DNA from: Paenibacillus ihumii
GTDB taxonomy: Bacteria; Bacillota; Bacilli; Paenibacillales; Paenibacillaceae
Length of the DNA stretch: 64,000 nucleotides
Direction of reading: 5' to 3'
NCBI RefSeq assembly: GCF_001403875.1
Contig: NZ_LN884295.1
Location: forward strand, 1-64,000
Below are positions 36,090 to 44,669 of the stretch, one piece after another; the stretch's first letter is position 1, and each line of letters begins with the position of its first letter. Under the pieces are notes generated by a model. It had not been told where the DNA came from. It saw nothing but the letters and a program-made list of their open reading frames with translations, and did no database searches. Position numbers and translations under genes: made by a program.

Positions 36090-37261
36090 TGACTAACCGT
36101 CCCTTCTTTAAGCGTAATCCACACGAGGCATTTGTCGTCCTCCCTCTCGTGGAGATGATTCTCATCAAAAAATAGCCGCTCCATCAAGTCCTTGTCCAGC
36201 CTGTGGATTCCCTTCAAGGTCCGCTCCAGATATTCGATCTGCTCCTCCTGCGTACCCTCGATCACTTCCATCAACCCGTCTGTATACAGTACGACATGGC
36301 CTTCTCCCTCATAATTGATCGTGTGGGTCGTCGTCTCAATCTTGTCGAACAATCCTACGGGCGGGCATACCGTCTCCAGCCTGACCACTTCTCCCCCCTT
36401 CTGAAAGAAAAGAGCGGGAGGATGCCCGGCATTCACATAGTCGATCTTCTTATGCTTCGTATCTACTACAAGATAGATAGCCGTGAAATAATACTGCACC
36501 AGCTGATTCTCGATATGCAGCTGATTGAAGCGGCGGTTCAGCTCCTGCACGACCTTCTCCGGCTCTACATAGGTGCTTACTGTATCCTTAAGAACCGAAG
36601 CGATGAACATGCAGAACAGCGACGAGGATATGCCATGCCCCATCATATCAAGCAGAATAATGCCGTATCTTCCCTCATCTAGCGGATACCATGAATACAA
36701 GTCCCCCGCTAGCTCAAAGGAGGGCTTGTACAGCGCATCGATTTCGAATTCCGGATCATTGATGGCTGAGCTAAGTACCGCATTTTGCACTAAAGCCGCC
36801 AGCTTCAGCTCCTCCTGAATCCGCTGATCCCTTTCTTTATGCCAATCCTTCTCCTGCTTCAGCCTCAGTGCAAGCCGTATTCTCGCCATCAGCTCGACCT
36901 TATTGATCGGCTTGGTCACATAATCAACCGCGCCGGCGTCCAGTGCTTCCGCCAGCTTCTTGGAATCTCCTACCGCGGTTACCATGATGATCGGAATATC
37001 CTTAAGCCCGTCATATTGCTGTATGACGCGGCAAGCCGTTATGCCGTCCATCTCCGGCATCATCATATCCAGCAGAATCAAATCGATGTCAGAAGGCCCC
37101 GGCAGCTTCCCTGCCTCGTGCCCGTTCTCCCGGATCCCCAGCTGCTGGAACATTTCCGCCGCCGAAGAAGCAGCAGCTGTATTCCTGTAATTTTCCTTCT
37201 TCAAAATCTCCCGGATGATGATGATATTAGTCGGATTGTCATCCACGATTAAAATTTTCAC
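36086..37261 (-). CDS. REC-PP2C response regulator phosphatase (RsbY-like)
   Basis: This 391-residue protein starts at a GTG, 7 nt after GAGGAG. A receiver domain (2-125; D65 in LLDMMMPEMDG, K117 in TKPIN) is joined by a helix to a SpoIIE/PP2C serine phosphatase (155-391). Metal-binding motifs are LAGDLYSW (D187) and LLDMMGHG (D205), with NAGHPPALFF and YTDGLMEV later. RsbY of B. cereus has the same build and dephosphorylates RsbV once phosphorylated. It is the first gene of the run and overlaps the giant kinase. Confidence 0.9.
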   Translation of the reverse strand: MKILIVDDNPTNIIIIREILKKENYRNTAAASSAAEMFQQLGIRENGHEAGKLPGPSDIDLILLDMMMPEMDGITACRVIQQYDGLKDIPIIMVTAVGDSKKLAEALDAGAVDYVTKPINKVELMARIRLALRLKQEKDWHKERDQRIQEELKLAALVQNAVLSSAINDPEFEIDALYKPSFELAGDLYSWYPLDEGRYGIILLDMMGHGISSSLFCMFIASVLKDTVSTYVEPEKVVQELNRRFNQLHIENQLVQYYFTAIYLVVDTKHKKIDYVNAGHPPALFFQKGGEVVRLETVCPPVGLFDKIETTTHTINYEGEGHVVLYTDGLMEVIEGTQEEQIEYLERTLKGIHRLDKDLMERLFFDENHLHEREDDKCLVWITLKEGTVSQ

Positions 37262-37396
37262 CTGAATTCTCCTCACAACAGAATATAGACTGCTGATTTT
37301 ACTATGAACTAATTACTTCGTTACTCGGGGAAGATTCCCTTCGTCCAATTTAAGCCAAGCCCCATCTGTCGAAGCATTACTGTTTGGCTAATCTCT

Positions 37397-37451
37397 TAAT
37401 AAAACATAGATAAGGAATGGGGGATTACGGTTCCCCATTCCTTATCTATGT
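37397..37451 (-). terminator. Terminator of the yflT-like gene
   Basis: A long perfect stem, ACATAGATAAGGAATGGGG/CCCCATTCCTTATCTATGT (37404-37451), is followed by TTTTATT on the minus strand. It separates this gene from the sigma-B cluster. Confidence 0.9.
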
Positions 37452-37489
37452 CTTAAAGCTATAGTGTCAGGCCGGAAGCTCCTGTTCAT

Positions 37490-37834
37490 TTATGCCGGAT
37501 GCCTTGCAATCACCAGCACTTTACCTAAATCCAGCTCCTTCTCGTAAAAAGCAGCCTCCGTCTCCGTGAACCCGAGCGATACGATCTTGGCCCGCAGCTC
37601 GTCCCCGCGGGAACGGAACAGGTTGGCAATGGCATCAAAGACGCCTTCCTCCTTAATGCCGATTTCATTTGCATCGGATGTGTCTGCAATTCGTTCTGTA
37701 CGATCCTGGTTATGTGCAAGCACATAGATATGATCTTTCGCATATCCGGCAGCGCGCAGCTCATTTACGGCTTCAACGGCCTGAACCCCGTTCTGCACAA
37801 CCTTGGCATAAGACTTCTTGTCCGTCATACTCAT
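37490..37834 (-). CDS. YflT-like general stress protein (GsiB/17M type)
   Basis: This is a 114-residue soluble protein of the heat-induced stress protein YflT domain: YAKVVQNGVQAVEAVNELRAAGYAKDHIYVLAHNQDRTERIADTSDANEIGIKEEG...FYEKELDLGKVLVIAR. In B. subtilis YflT is a sigma-B target. A close match to the sigma-B promoter consensus lies 65-90 nt upstream. The ATG used is 10 nt after AAGGAG; a GTG three codons upstream is also in frame. The molecular function is unknown. Confidence 0.85.
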   Translation of the reverse strand: MSMTDKKSYAKVVQNGVQAVEAVNELRAAGYAKDHIYVLAHNQDRTERIADTSDANEIGIKEEGVFDAIANLFRSRGDELRAKIVSLGFTETEAAFYEKELDLGKVLVIARHPA

Positions 37835-37897
37835 CGTCAGCACTCTCCTTTGTCTATAATGAAATCCTATCCACCTTCTCTAGCGCTATGGCTGTCA

Positions 37898-37923
37898 TTA
37901 CCCTTCTTGATCCGGTTTGAAAC
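37898..37923 (-). promoter_or_regulatory. Sigma-B-type promoter of the yflT-like gene
   Basis: On the minus strand GTTTCA (37918-37923) and GGGTAA (37898-37903) are 14 nt apart. The sigma-B consensus is GTTTAA-N12-15-GGGTAT; each hexamer departs at one base. Confidence 0.75.
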
Positions 37924-37955
37924 AGCCTGTTGCTATTTTCTTTGAATTTTTATGA

Positions 37956-38513
37956 TTAAAAAGCGATCGTATCGAATAAGTCCACGCCCACGATGGTCCT
38001 CGTCTCAGGATCACGGTAGATCTTGATCGCTGCCAGATCGCGGATGTATACGTCGCCGTCCTCGGCTTCAAAGTCCGGCTGGCCGAGGGCCAGCGCAAGC
38101 CCGCCGCTCTCCAAGAACAGCCACTTTCCGTTCAATTTAATCTTTCCGGGAGACGCCGATGCATTCATATCGACGTCAGCATGTACATAATAGACCATTC
38201 CCTCGTACAGCCCTACCGTAATGTCCTCGTAGCGGTATTCAGTATAACCGGTGTACGCATCCTTAGTTACCGATAAAGGGGGGCCCTTCTTGCCGACGAC
38301 GCTATCACGGTCATCGTATAGGGCTACATCGCCCATCGAATAAAACTGGCCCATCGGATAAATCGCTTCCCTATCGTCCGGCAGCAAGCCTAAAAAAGAG
38401 GGGGGCGACTGGGCAAGCTTTACCGAAGGCTGCGGAACACTGTCCGCGGTTGCCGGAGTATAGCCCGCAGAGGCAGACAGGAGCCCAAGCACTAGTATCA
38501 TCATGTTCAGCAT
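37956..38513 (-). CDS. Uncharacterised secreted protein
   Basis: This protein of about 185 residues has an N-terminal signal peptide (MLNMMILVLGLLSASAGYTPATADS) with an Ala-rich cleavage region near residue 17-24. The mature part is acidic and beta-rich (GKKGPPLSVTKDAYTGYTEYRYEDITVGLYEGMVYYVHAD). I recognise no family. AAGAGG is 8 nt before the chosen ATG. It follows the DUF948 gene by 51 nt and may share its sigma-B promoter. Confidence 0.7.
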   Translation of the reverse strand: MLNMMILVLGLLSASAGYTPATADSVPQPSVKLAQSPPSFLGLLPDDREAIYPMGQFYSMGDVALYDDRDSVVGKKGPPLSVTKDAYTGYTEYRYEDITVGLYEGMVYYVHADVDMNASASPGKIKLNGKWLFLESGGLALALGQPDFEAEDGDVYIRDLAAIKIYRDPETRTIVGVDLFDTIAF

Positions 38514-38564
38514 CGTTCTCACCTCTTTTTGGAGACCTGCCGAATTTCGATCCTGTTCCCGATT

Positions 38565-39071
38565 CTACGAGCGGTATTTGGTCCAGACGCCGGAAGCAAT
38601 GTCAACCCATTTCATCCAACCCGGCTCCTGCTTCGAATTTCCCATGTGGTCATAGGCCGAGCCGTGAGTATGTGTGGATCGGTCGATAGGGTGTTCCTCT
38701 TGTACGCCTTGTGCCGCTCCTGCAGTGCTTGCTGCTTTAGGGGAGGATTTCTTCATTCTTCCCATCAATGAGGTCGATACCTGCTTCGCCGCAAGCGTCA
38801 CTTCATTCAGCACATCTCCAACATTTTTGACGGATTCAAGCACGGGATCGAGCTGCTTCATCTTATGTTCAACATCCACGGTAATGCTGTTAGCCTGTCT
38901 AACGACCTGCTTAACTTCATAGCTAAGCTCGTCAACCGTCTTCTGGATTTCCTGCAGCGTCTGGGTCGTTTTATCCAGGGACTTTTCCGCTGCCTTCAAC
39001 GTTTTAACCAGAAAAACAACGAGTACTATAAATGCTGCAGCTATAAGTGCCACACTGATTTGCCAAATCAT
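38565..39071 (-). CDS. DUF948 family membrane-anchored protein (YtxG-like)
   Basis: This 168-residue protein has an N-terminal membrane anchor (4-25), a long coiled coil (27-100) containing LDKTTQTLQEIQKTVDELSYEVKQVV, and a disordered tail. It is of the YtxG/DUF948 type, a sigma-B general stress gene in B. subtilis. A sigma-B-type promoter begins about 45 nt upstream of the start. The function is unknown. Confidence 0.85.
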   Translation of the reverse strand: MIWQISVALIAAAFIVLVVFLVKTLKAAEKSLDKTTQTLQEIQKTVDELSYEVKQVVRQANSITVDVEHKMKQLDPVLESVKNVGDVLNEVTLAAKQVSTSLMGRMKKSSPKAASTAGAAQGVQEEHPIDRSTHTHGSAYDHMGNSKQEPGWMKWVDIASGVWTKYRS

Positions 39072-39117
39072 GCCATTCCCTCTCTTTCTGTCCTGACTTT
39101 ACGTCGCTATTCCTTAG

Positions 39118-39143
39118 TTACCCTTGGCCTTTTAGGGCGAAAC
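39118..39143 (-). promoter_or_regulatory. Sigma-B-type promoter of the DUF948 gene
   Basis: On the minus strand GTTTCG (39138-39143) and GGGTAA (39118-39123) are 14 nt apart, close to the sigma-B consensus and upstream of a ytxG-like gene as expected. Confidence 0.75.
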
Positions 39144-39182
39144 AACGGAACCGGGATCTGCGTTCCCCCTAAAGCTCCTCCT

Positions 39183-39208
39183 GTTTCACCGGGTTTTCCC
39201 CCGGTTAA
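39183..39208 (+). promoter_or_regulatory. Candidate sigma-B promoter facing the DUF1328 gene
   Basis: GTTTCA (39183-39188) and GGTTAA (39203-39208) are 14 nt apart on the plus strand. The -10 departs from GGGTAT at two bases. It would make the DUF948/DUF1328 gap a divergent sigma-B region with a leader of about 120 nt. Confidence 0.45.
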
Positions 39209-39335
39209 TGACAACTACAAGCGACGAGTCACCAAAATTTAGCTGTCACTTCCGCATAGGGCGAACGACATATTGCGCCTATGTCGCTTTAAGCTTCATA
39301 CTACACTATTTTACTATGAAGGAAAGGTGATTATC

Positions 39336-39500
39336 ATGTTGAAATGGTCAGTAATTTTTCTGATAGTGGCGATTATCGCGGGAATATTCGGATTCTTTAA
39401 CATCGTCGCCGCCGCTGCTTCCATCGCCAAGGTGCTCTTCTTCATTTTCCTGATATTATTCGTCATCTCCCTCTTTACCGGACGCAGCCGTTCACTTTAA
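39336..39500 (+). CDS. DUF1328 small membrane protein (YtjA-like)
   Basis: This 54-residue protein is almost all hydrophobic: [20 protein letters not shown], then an alanine-rich second span, then [13 protein letters not shown]. It is the DUF1328 pattern with two membrane helices. GGAAAGG precedes the ATG; the longer upstream frame has no ribosome site. The function is unknown. Confidence 0.85.
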   Translation: MLKWSVIFLIVAIIAGIFGFFNIVAAAASIAKVLFFIFLILFVISLFTGRSRSL

Positions 39501-39584
39501 TTAATAATTTGTTCATAAAAGCAGCATATACATCATCTTCCAACGAGCTATGCAAAAGGTTAGGATGAATAAATAGAAGCCAAA

Positions 39585-39617
39585 GCGGCCCTTCCGTCTG
39601 AAGGGCCGCCTTTTTTT
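39585..39617. terminator. Terminator between the DUF1328 and 39.6 kb genes
   Basis: Arms GCGGCCCTT and AAGGGCCGC are followed by TTTTTTT on the plus strand and an A/T tract on the other side; the two genes converge here. Confidence 0.85.
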
Positions 39618-39626
39618 AAGATTATA

Positions 39627-40211
39627 TTAGAAAGAGGACAGGTATTTGGCAATTTCAAGCCAATCCAGCTTAAACTTAACTGTCATTTCACGGTCATGGA
39701 AGACCATGTCCTGTACCGCAACCGGATCAGGCACATAAGGGCTTGGATCAATTTCCACCCGCTCCAGCCTCAATAATTGGGGAGACAGGGACCATTTTCT
39801 TACCTTTACCGCCTCTGGGGTCAACACCAGACGCCCGGCTGAATATTCCATGCCGTACTGTACTGCTGCCCCGAACGGTACAGGACCCCACGCGCCATTC
39901 AGATAGACGGTTAGCAGGTCTCCCCTCAGCTCGAACCTCATTCCCGTAATTTCCACGGGAAGCTCATTACTACGGATTGCCTTTGATACCTGCTTCTTGG
40001 CTAAATGATTGAATTCCTCCTCCGAAATTTTTATTTCCGGCTTGCGGCTGTCGATCATCCCGACAAGCTTGTCCTTCCAATTTATTTCCGCGTATCCCAT
40101 GTCCAGGCTTCGCTCCGGGCGAATGTACCCTGCCAAGGCTGCGACAAGCAATATTAATGTCAGCAGAAGCAGGAGCAGCCGAAGCCCCCATCGAGACAGT
40201 CTTTTTCTCAC
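39627..40211 (-). CDS. Uncharacterised membrane-anchored protein
   Basis: This 194-residue protein starts at a GTG with AAGGAGAG upstream. A basic N-terminus and one leucine-rich anchor (12-30) precede an extracytoplasmic domain whose beta-rich text (VEITGMRFELRGDLLTVYLNGAWGPVPFGAAVQYGMEYSAGRLVLTPEAVKVRKW) recalls lipid-binding or wall-associated YpmS/DUF2140-like domains. I am not sure of the family. Confidence 0.7.
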   Translation of the reverse strand: MRKRLSRWGLRLLLLLLTLILLVAALAGYIRPERSLDMGYAEINWKDKLVGMIDSRKPEIKISEEEFNHLAKKQVSKAIRSNELPVEITGMRFELRGDLLTVYLNGAWGPVPFGAAVQYGMEYSAGRLVLTPEAVKVRKWSLSPQLLRLERVEIDPSPYVPDPVAVQDMVFHDREMTVKFKLDWLEIAKYLSSF

Positions 40212-40339
40212 GTCAGAGCTCTCCTTTCCAACCTATTTATTAAAAACTATCATTTTAAATGATTCTTAAGTTGCTTGATGGTTTATTACATAAGTACGAA
40301 CAAGTATACAACCAAATATATTCTAAGGAGGAGTTTCAT

Positions 40340-40663
40340 TTGAAGAAATTTGCTGCTATTACCGCTTCACTGATTGTCTCAGCCGCCCTGGCTACCGCAG
40401 CTTCGGCAGCAGAAGCCGATGCGGTGATCCCAAATCTTGAAGAGCCGATCATTCAAGCTAGCGAGACCGTGATTGCTCCTAATCCTATCGAACTAGAAGA
40501 TATCACGACATTCTACAGCGCTCCGAACGGAGATGCCTTGAACGCGCTGGCCCCCCAATATGTACATCCTACCGGACAGATCATCGACGATTGGGTAGAA
40601 ATATACACCTGGCTCGGCAAAGCCTGGATCCACGTTCCAGACTATGTTCCTGACTATAGCTAA
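40340..40663 (+). CDS. Small secreted protein of unknown function
   Basis: This 107-residue protein begins at a TTG 9 nt after AAGGAGGAG. A clear signal peptide (LKKFAAITASLIVSAALATAASA) ends near residue 23-25. The mature part is acidic with many Pro, Asn and Trp residues (TGQIIDDWVEIYTWLGKAWIHVPDYVPDYS). I recognise no family. It is the only plus-strand gene in this stretch and has its own promoter region. Confidence 0.65.
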   Translation: MKKFAAITASLIVSAALATAASAAEADAVIPNLEEPIIQASETVIAPNPIELEDITTFYSAPNGDALNALAPQYVHPTGQIIDDWVEIYTWLGKAWIHVPDYVPDYS

Positions 40664-40694
40664 TATATAACACAGATGATGTCAGGAATGCACG

Positions 40695-40745
40695 AAACCG
40701 CTCTGCGGAACAAGGGTTTCCTCGTTCTGCGGAGCGGTTTTAGTT
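40695..40745. terminator. Bidirectional terminator
   Basis: Imperfect arms AAACCGCTCTGCGGAAC and GTTCTGCGGAGCGGTTT with T-tracts lie between the small secreted protein and the convergent NlpC/P60 gene. Confidence 0.7.
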
Positions 40746-40760
40746 TCAGTGCCTGGCAGG

Positions 40761-41792
40761 TTATCGAAGCACGCTGCCGCCGAACAAGAAGCGGCGCTCC
40801 CACGAGCCGTCCAGCTTATCGATTCGGACACCGCCGGATTTGACGGAATAAGTTTGCAGCAATTGGCCGTCGCCGATATACAATGCAACATGCGTGATCC
40901 GTTCGCTATTCTTGTCGATCCCCTCATAGGCGGATGCGGAAGAGCCTTTATAGCTCATGAAGAAAACCAGGTCCCCCGCCTTCAGATCGCTAATCCGATA
41001 GACCGGCTCGCTGTTCTCCTTGATCCAGGCCCCTTGCTTTCGAGAATCGGACGGAAGCGTAATGCCAAGCGCCTCCTTATAAATATGTTTGACGAAGTCG
41101 GAGCAGTCAAAGGTAGCCGTCGTATTCCGGTTGGATCCGAACTCATAAGGAGTTCCCATGTACTTCTTCCCTGTTCGAATCACTTTGTCCACCTGCTCCT
41201 TGATGCTCTCTGGGACAGACGGATTAGGCGCAGGCGAGCTTTCCCCGTTTATAGATCCCGCACCCTTGCTGGTCTTCATATATTTACTCGAAGAGCTGAC
41301 ATAGCCGGTCAGGCCTTCCGAGGTTTTTACTTTATAAAATGATTTGTTCGCTTCCTCCAAAATGGTGACACGAGTGCCTTTCTTCAGCATAGTAATAATG
41401 CTGCCCGAGGTGGAGGGCTGACTGCGCAGATTCACCCCGTAGATGACTTGGCCGCTCCATTCTACCGAGGAAGATCCCTGGTCAGCAGACGCCCCTTGAA
41501 CAGTGATATATTTGGGTGCAGAGCTGACATAACCGGTATTTCCTGCGGCATCCTTCACCTTATAGAAATAGCTGTTGCTCTGATCCAGAACTTGTACCGC
41601 CGTCCCCTTCTTCAAGAAGCCAATCACTCTCCCCGACATCGAGGGCTTGTCCCGCAAATTGACGCCGCCCGCGATCACGCCCGTTTGTACTGCACTCTGC
41701 TGGGACGCAGCCGCTGACGCTGCGGTCGGCATGGCTGAATAAATCGACAAAGCCATGATACTGGATAATAAAATAGCCACACTCCGTTTCAT
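40761..41792 (-). CDS. Secreted NlpC/P60 cell-wall endopeptidase with two SH3 domains
   Basis: This is a 343-residue secreted enzyme. The signal peptide (1-30, ending TAASAAAS) is followed by SH3 repeats (about 37-97 and 113-173), a linker and an NlpC/P60 domain (200-343). Catalytic Cys230 (FDCSDF) and His301 (ITHVALYIG) are present. It should cleave the gamma-D-glutamyl-diaminopimelate bond in peptidoglycan. AGGAGG stands about 9 nt before the ATG; the 8 residues further upstream include that site. Confidence 0.9.
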   Translation of the reverse strand: MKRSVAILLSSIMALSIYSAMPTAASAAASQQSAVQTGVIAGGVNLRDKPSMSGRVIGFLKKGTAVQVLDQSNSYFYKVKDAAGNTGYVSSAPKYITVQGASADQGSSSVEWSGQVIYGVNLRSQPSTSGSIITMLKKGTRVTILEEANKSFYKVKTSEGLTGYVSSSSKYMKTSKGAGSINGESSPAPNPSVPESIKEQVDKVIRTGKKYMGTPYEFGSNRNTTATFDCSDFVKHIYKEALGITLPSDSRKQGAWIKENSEPVYRISDLKAGDLVFFMSYKGSSASAYEGIDKNSERITHVALYIGDGQLLQTYSVKSGGVRIDKLDGSWERRFLFGGSVLR

Positions 41793-42042
41793 TGATGAAA
41801 AACCTCCTAGATGCAAATTGGAATAATGGATATTGCTGCTAATTCCTCCTTTCTTTTTAACTTCTAACCATTATATCCTTTGTCGATGTTTGTCTAAATA
41901 AGTCGATTTTCGTGTTCTGATTTTCCTCCACATACTAATTGCCTAATATTTTTCCAACGATTAGGTCTTGTTTCCTATTTGTGGCTTAGCGTTATGAATG
42001 ACCTGCCTTTAATAGGACAACCGGAGAAATTTGTATTTGAAC

Positions 42043-42081
42043 GCAAAAAAACCGTTAGAGCATTGCAGACTCTAACGGTTA
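42043..42081 (-). terminator. Terminator of the CDF transporter gene
   Basis: Arms AACCGTTAGAG and CTCTAACGGTT are followed on the minus strand by TTTTTTTGCG. Confidence 0.85.
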
Positions 42082-42084
42082 ATA

Positions 42085-42957
42085 TTAAGTTCCCGTCTTG
42101 GGCTCGACATGAACATGGACGTGCATTACATTCCGTTTCCGGCGCATATGTTCCTCGACACGGTCGCTGATTTCATGGCTCTCGATGACGGTAAGCATCG
42201 GATCCACCTCAATAACGACGTCGACCAGTACATGATTGCCGTGAACTCGCGCCTTCACATCCCGTATCCCCTCGACTCCCTGAATTCTGGCGATCGAGCT
42301 TCGCAAATCCCCGAGCTCGCTCTCATCGAAGCCGTCGGTCAATCGATGCGTCGAATCTCTGAATATGTCCCAGGCGGTCTTGCAAATCAATAGCCCGACG
42401 GCAAAAGCCGCTACGGTATCCAGCCACGGAAGCCCCAACTGGGCTCCGATAATTCCGACCGCCGCGCCGATACTTACCAGCGCATCAGAGAGGTTGTCCT
42501 TGGCTGCGGCCATCAGTGCCTGATTATTAATCTGCGCCGCTAATCTGCGATTATAGGCATAGACGAACCACATCGCCGCCGCACAGATTAAGGCTACTCC
42601 CGCAGAGCGAATGTCCGGCTCGACCTCTACCCCCGCCAGAAGAGAACGAATCGACCCGTAAATGACCTGGATTCCGACCATAGCCATAATAAAAGAAGCC
42701 ACTAATGCAGCAATCGTCTCTGCCCGCATATGCCCGTACGCATGATCGGAATCCGGAGGCTTCTGGGATATGCGCAGGCCGATTAATACAGCCAGGGAAG
42801 CAACGATATCGGTTACGTTGTTGAAGCCGTCTGCCAAAAGGGCACTCGATGCAAAGAGGTACCCGCTAATCAGTTTGAATGCAGACAGAACCAGATAAGC
42901 GGAAATGCTGATCCAGGCACCCCGCTCTCCTTTGCGTATATCATCATAAATGTTCAA
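42085..42957 (-). CDS. Cation diffusion facilitator family transporter
   Basis: This 290-residue protein starts at a TTG behind GGAGGTGCAGA. Six membrane segments and a C-terminal cytosolic metallochaperone-like domain (about 205-290) are visible. Transport-site motifs are LLADGFNNVTD in the second segment and AAKDNLSDA in the fifth, typical of CDF exporters of Zn, Mn or Co. Which metal is not evident. It has its own terminator. Confidence 0.9.
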   Translation of the reverse strand: MNIYDDIRKGERGAWISISAYLVLSAFKLISGYLFASSALLADGFNNVTDIVASLAVLIGLRISQKPPDSDHAYGHMRAETIAALVASFIMAMVGIQVIYGSIRSLLAGVEVEPDIRSAGVALICAAAMWFVYAYNRRLAAQINNQALMAAAKDNLSDALVSIGAAVGIIGAQLGLPWLDTVAAFAVGLLICKTAWDIFRDSTHRLTDGFDESELGDLRSSIARIQGVEGIRDVKARVHGNHVLVDVVIEVDPMLTVIESHEISDRVEEHMRRKRNVMHVHVHVEPKTGT

Positions 42958-43151
42958 ATCTGCACCTCCGGCTCCTTCTCTATTTGGATAATAAAATTTG
43001 CTATACCATCGTAGCAAATGAACTTCATGTGAGTCTAGAGAAACAGTGTTGCCTTGGGCTAAAGCAAGCGTTATTCATTATTCCCGTTGTCCAATAATTT
43101 AAAAACGTTTAGAATAAGGGCAACCCCCTTTCTTATAGGAGATGATCGTAT

Positions 43152-43340
43152 ATGACAGAAAGCAGTGAACCTCGAAAAATCGACCTGGCTGAGGCAATGC
43201 GCCAGAAGCTGCAGCAGAAAAAGCAACAGCAGACCGCAGCAAATAAACCAGGGTTCTCGGGAAGCCAGCAAACGAAAGCGATGAAAAGCCAAAACAACAA
43301 AAAACCGAACAACCAGCGCCGCCGTACGGGCGGGTCATAG
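43152..43340 (+). CDS. Uncharacterised 62-residue basic protein
   Basis: This is a small, strongly basic, glutamine- and lysine-rich protein (LAEAMRQKLQQKKQQQTAANKPG...KKPNNQRRRTGGS), probably disordered. GGAGATG stands 7 nt before the ATG and a strong terminator follows, so a real gene is likely. It has no recognisable domain. Confidence 0.65.
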   Translation: MTESSEPRKIDLAEAMRQKLQQKKQQQTAANKPGFSGSQQTKAMKSQNNKKPNNQRRRTGGS

Positions 43341-43423
43341 GGGCAGCAGCTCCAAGACACAGAGAGGCTATCCCAAAGGCAAACTTTGGAACACCCTCAT
43401 CAGCCAAATAGGATAGCATTCGT

Positions 43424-43473
43424 AAAAACCAAGGAGCTAAGCGGTTTGTTCTCGCTTAGCTCCTTGGTTTTTG
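43424..43473 (+). terminator. Terminator after the 62-residue protein gene
   Basis: A perfect stem, AAAAACCAAGGAGCTAAGCG/CGCTTAGCTCCTTGGTTTTT, lies about 85 nt after the stop. It could work in both directions. Confidence 0.8.
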
Positions 43474-43884
43474 GCATCGACAGCGGCTTTCTTAAGCGAA
43501 TTATGGACAAGGGAAAGCCGCCCGACCTCCTGCCTCACTGTGGTAAGCCTCGAATCAGAAACCTTTGGAAGCCCCGAAAGCTCGGTTTCTCTTCCTATCG
43601 CTAAATACAGGCTCCCGCTCGATCATGCGCCTTACGGCCTCGCTTACGCTCTGCGGAGTCCGTTTTACTTTTTAAAGGCTGAGACACCGGGGCGCTGCAT
43701 GGATGCTTTTATGTACAAATACTTTAAGGCACAGCCTTCTTCATTGCGAAGCTTGTGGTTTGCCTGGTTCTTTAGCCACAAATACTTCATTTCATGCTAA
43801 CTTTGATCTAGCGATTACCTTGGGCTTGGCTTCTGTTCACTGCGGCTCTAGCGGATAATCCTCACGCCACCCCTTCGGTAATGA

Positions 43885-43998
43885 CATTCGATATTCCCAT
43901 ATTTGATATTTGGTGTTTAGTATTTGATATTCGATATTTGATATTTGATATTCGATGCTTGTATTTGGTATTCGTTATATGATATTCAATATTCGATT
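43885..43998. repeat. 7-bp tandem array, GATATTT/C type
   Basis: Successive 7-bp units GATATTT and GATATTC are clearest from 43925 to 43953 and decay on both sides, with T-rich 7-10 bp variants. There is no open frame. Confidence 0.8.
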
Positions 43999-44258
43999 CA
44001 TACCCACTTTCTACTTTTCCTTACTCACTCTCCGGAAATGGAACGTCTGCCAGCCGCGCAAAATCCTTGTATCTTGTTCACTGTTTTAGATCCAGTTGCC
44101 CTTGATGTGGCGTCAAGCACGCTCCTCACCTTTGGTTGCGTTGATGTTATCAAGCGCGCTTTCCACCTTTAGTTTGATGGGACCAAGCCGCTCTTTACCT
44201 CTGGTTGTGTTGATGGGATCAATACGCTCACTACCTCCCCTTTACGCCAAGCATGAAT

Positions 44259-44346
44259 CGTGGAATTCACGTACTAAATGGATTTATAGAAGTTTGTTCC
44301 ATCGTAGAATTCACGTACTAAATGGATTTATAGCAGTTTGTTCCAC
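44259..44346. repeat. 44-bp tandem duplication with a decayed third copy
   Basis: Copies at 44259-44302 and 44303-44346 differ at only about four positions; both hold AATTCACGTACTAAATGG and a TGTTCCA end. A third, degenerate copy around 44365-44420 keeps AAATGGATTTATAG. Confidence 0.85.
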
Positions 44347-44669
44347 TGTACAAAGTTTATGAAAGAGAAATTGCTCGTGTGAACAAATGGATTTATAGTA
44401 GTTAGTTTCCGCTACAAAGAAAGAAAAGTAGATTTAAATGGATTTCATGTCGTTAGAAAAAAGGAACTGTCCATCACAGACGGGATTCTTGATTTTAGGT
44501 GCATGAAATCCATCTAATCCATTGAACTATTCGTTCAGAGCATAATTAGATACATGAATTCCATTTAGAGTTCGTGTTCCTTAGCTTATATAACATAAGC
44601 TAAAGAATGGGGTTTTAGTGTTCGTGTTCGACACCTTATATATGAGCTAAGAATGGGATCAAGGCCGGG

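Noticed and set aside
43471-43800. 109-codon frame in the 43.5 kb gap
   Set aside because: No ribosome site, no domain and no protein-like composition.
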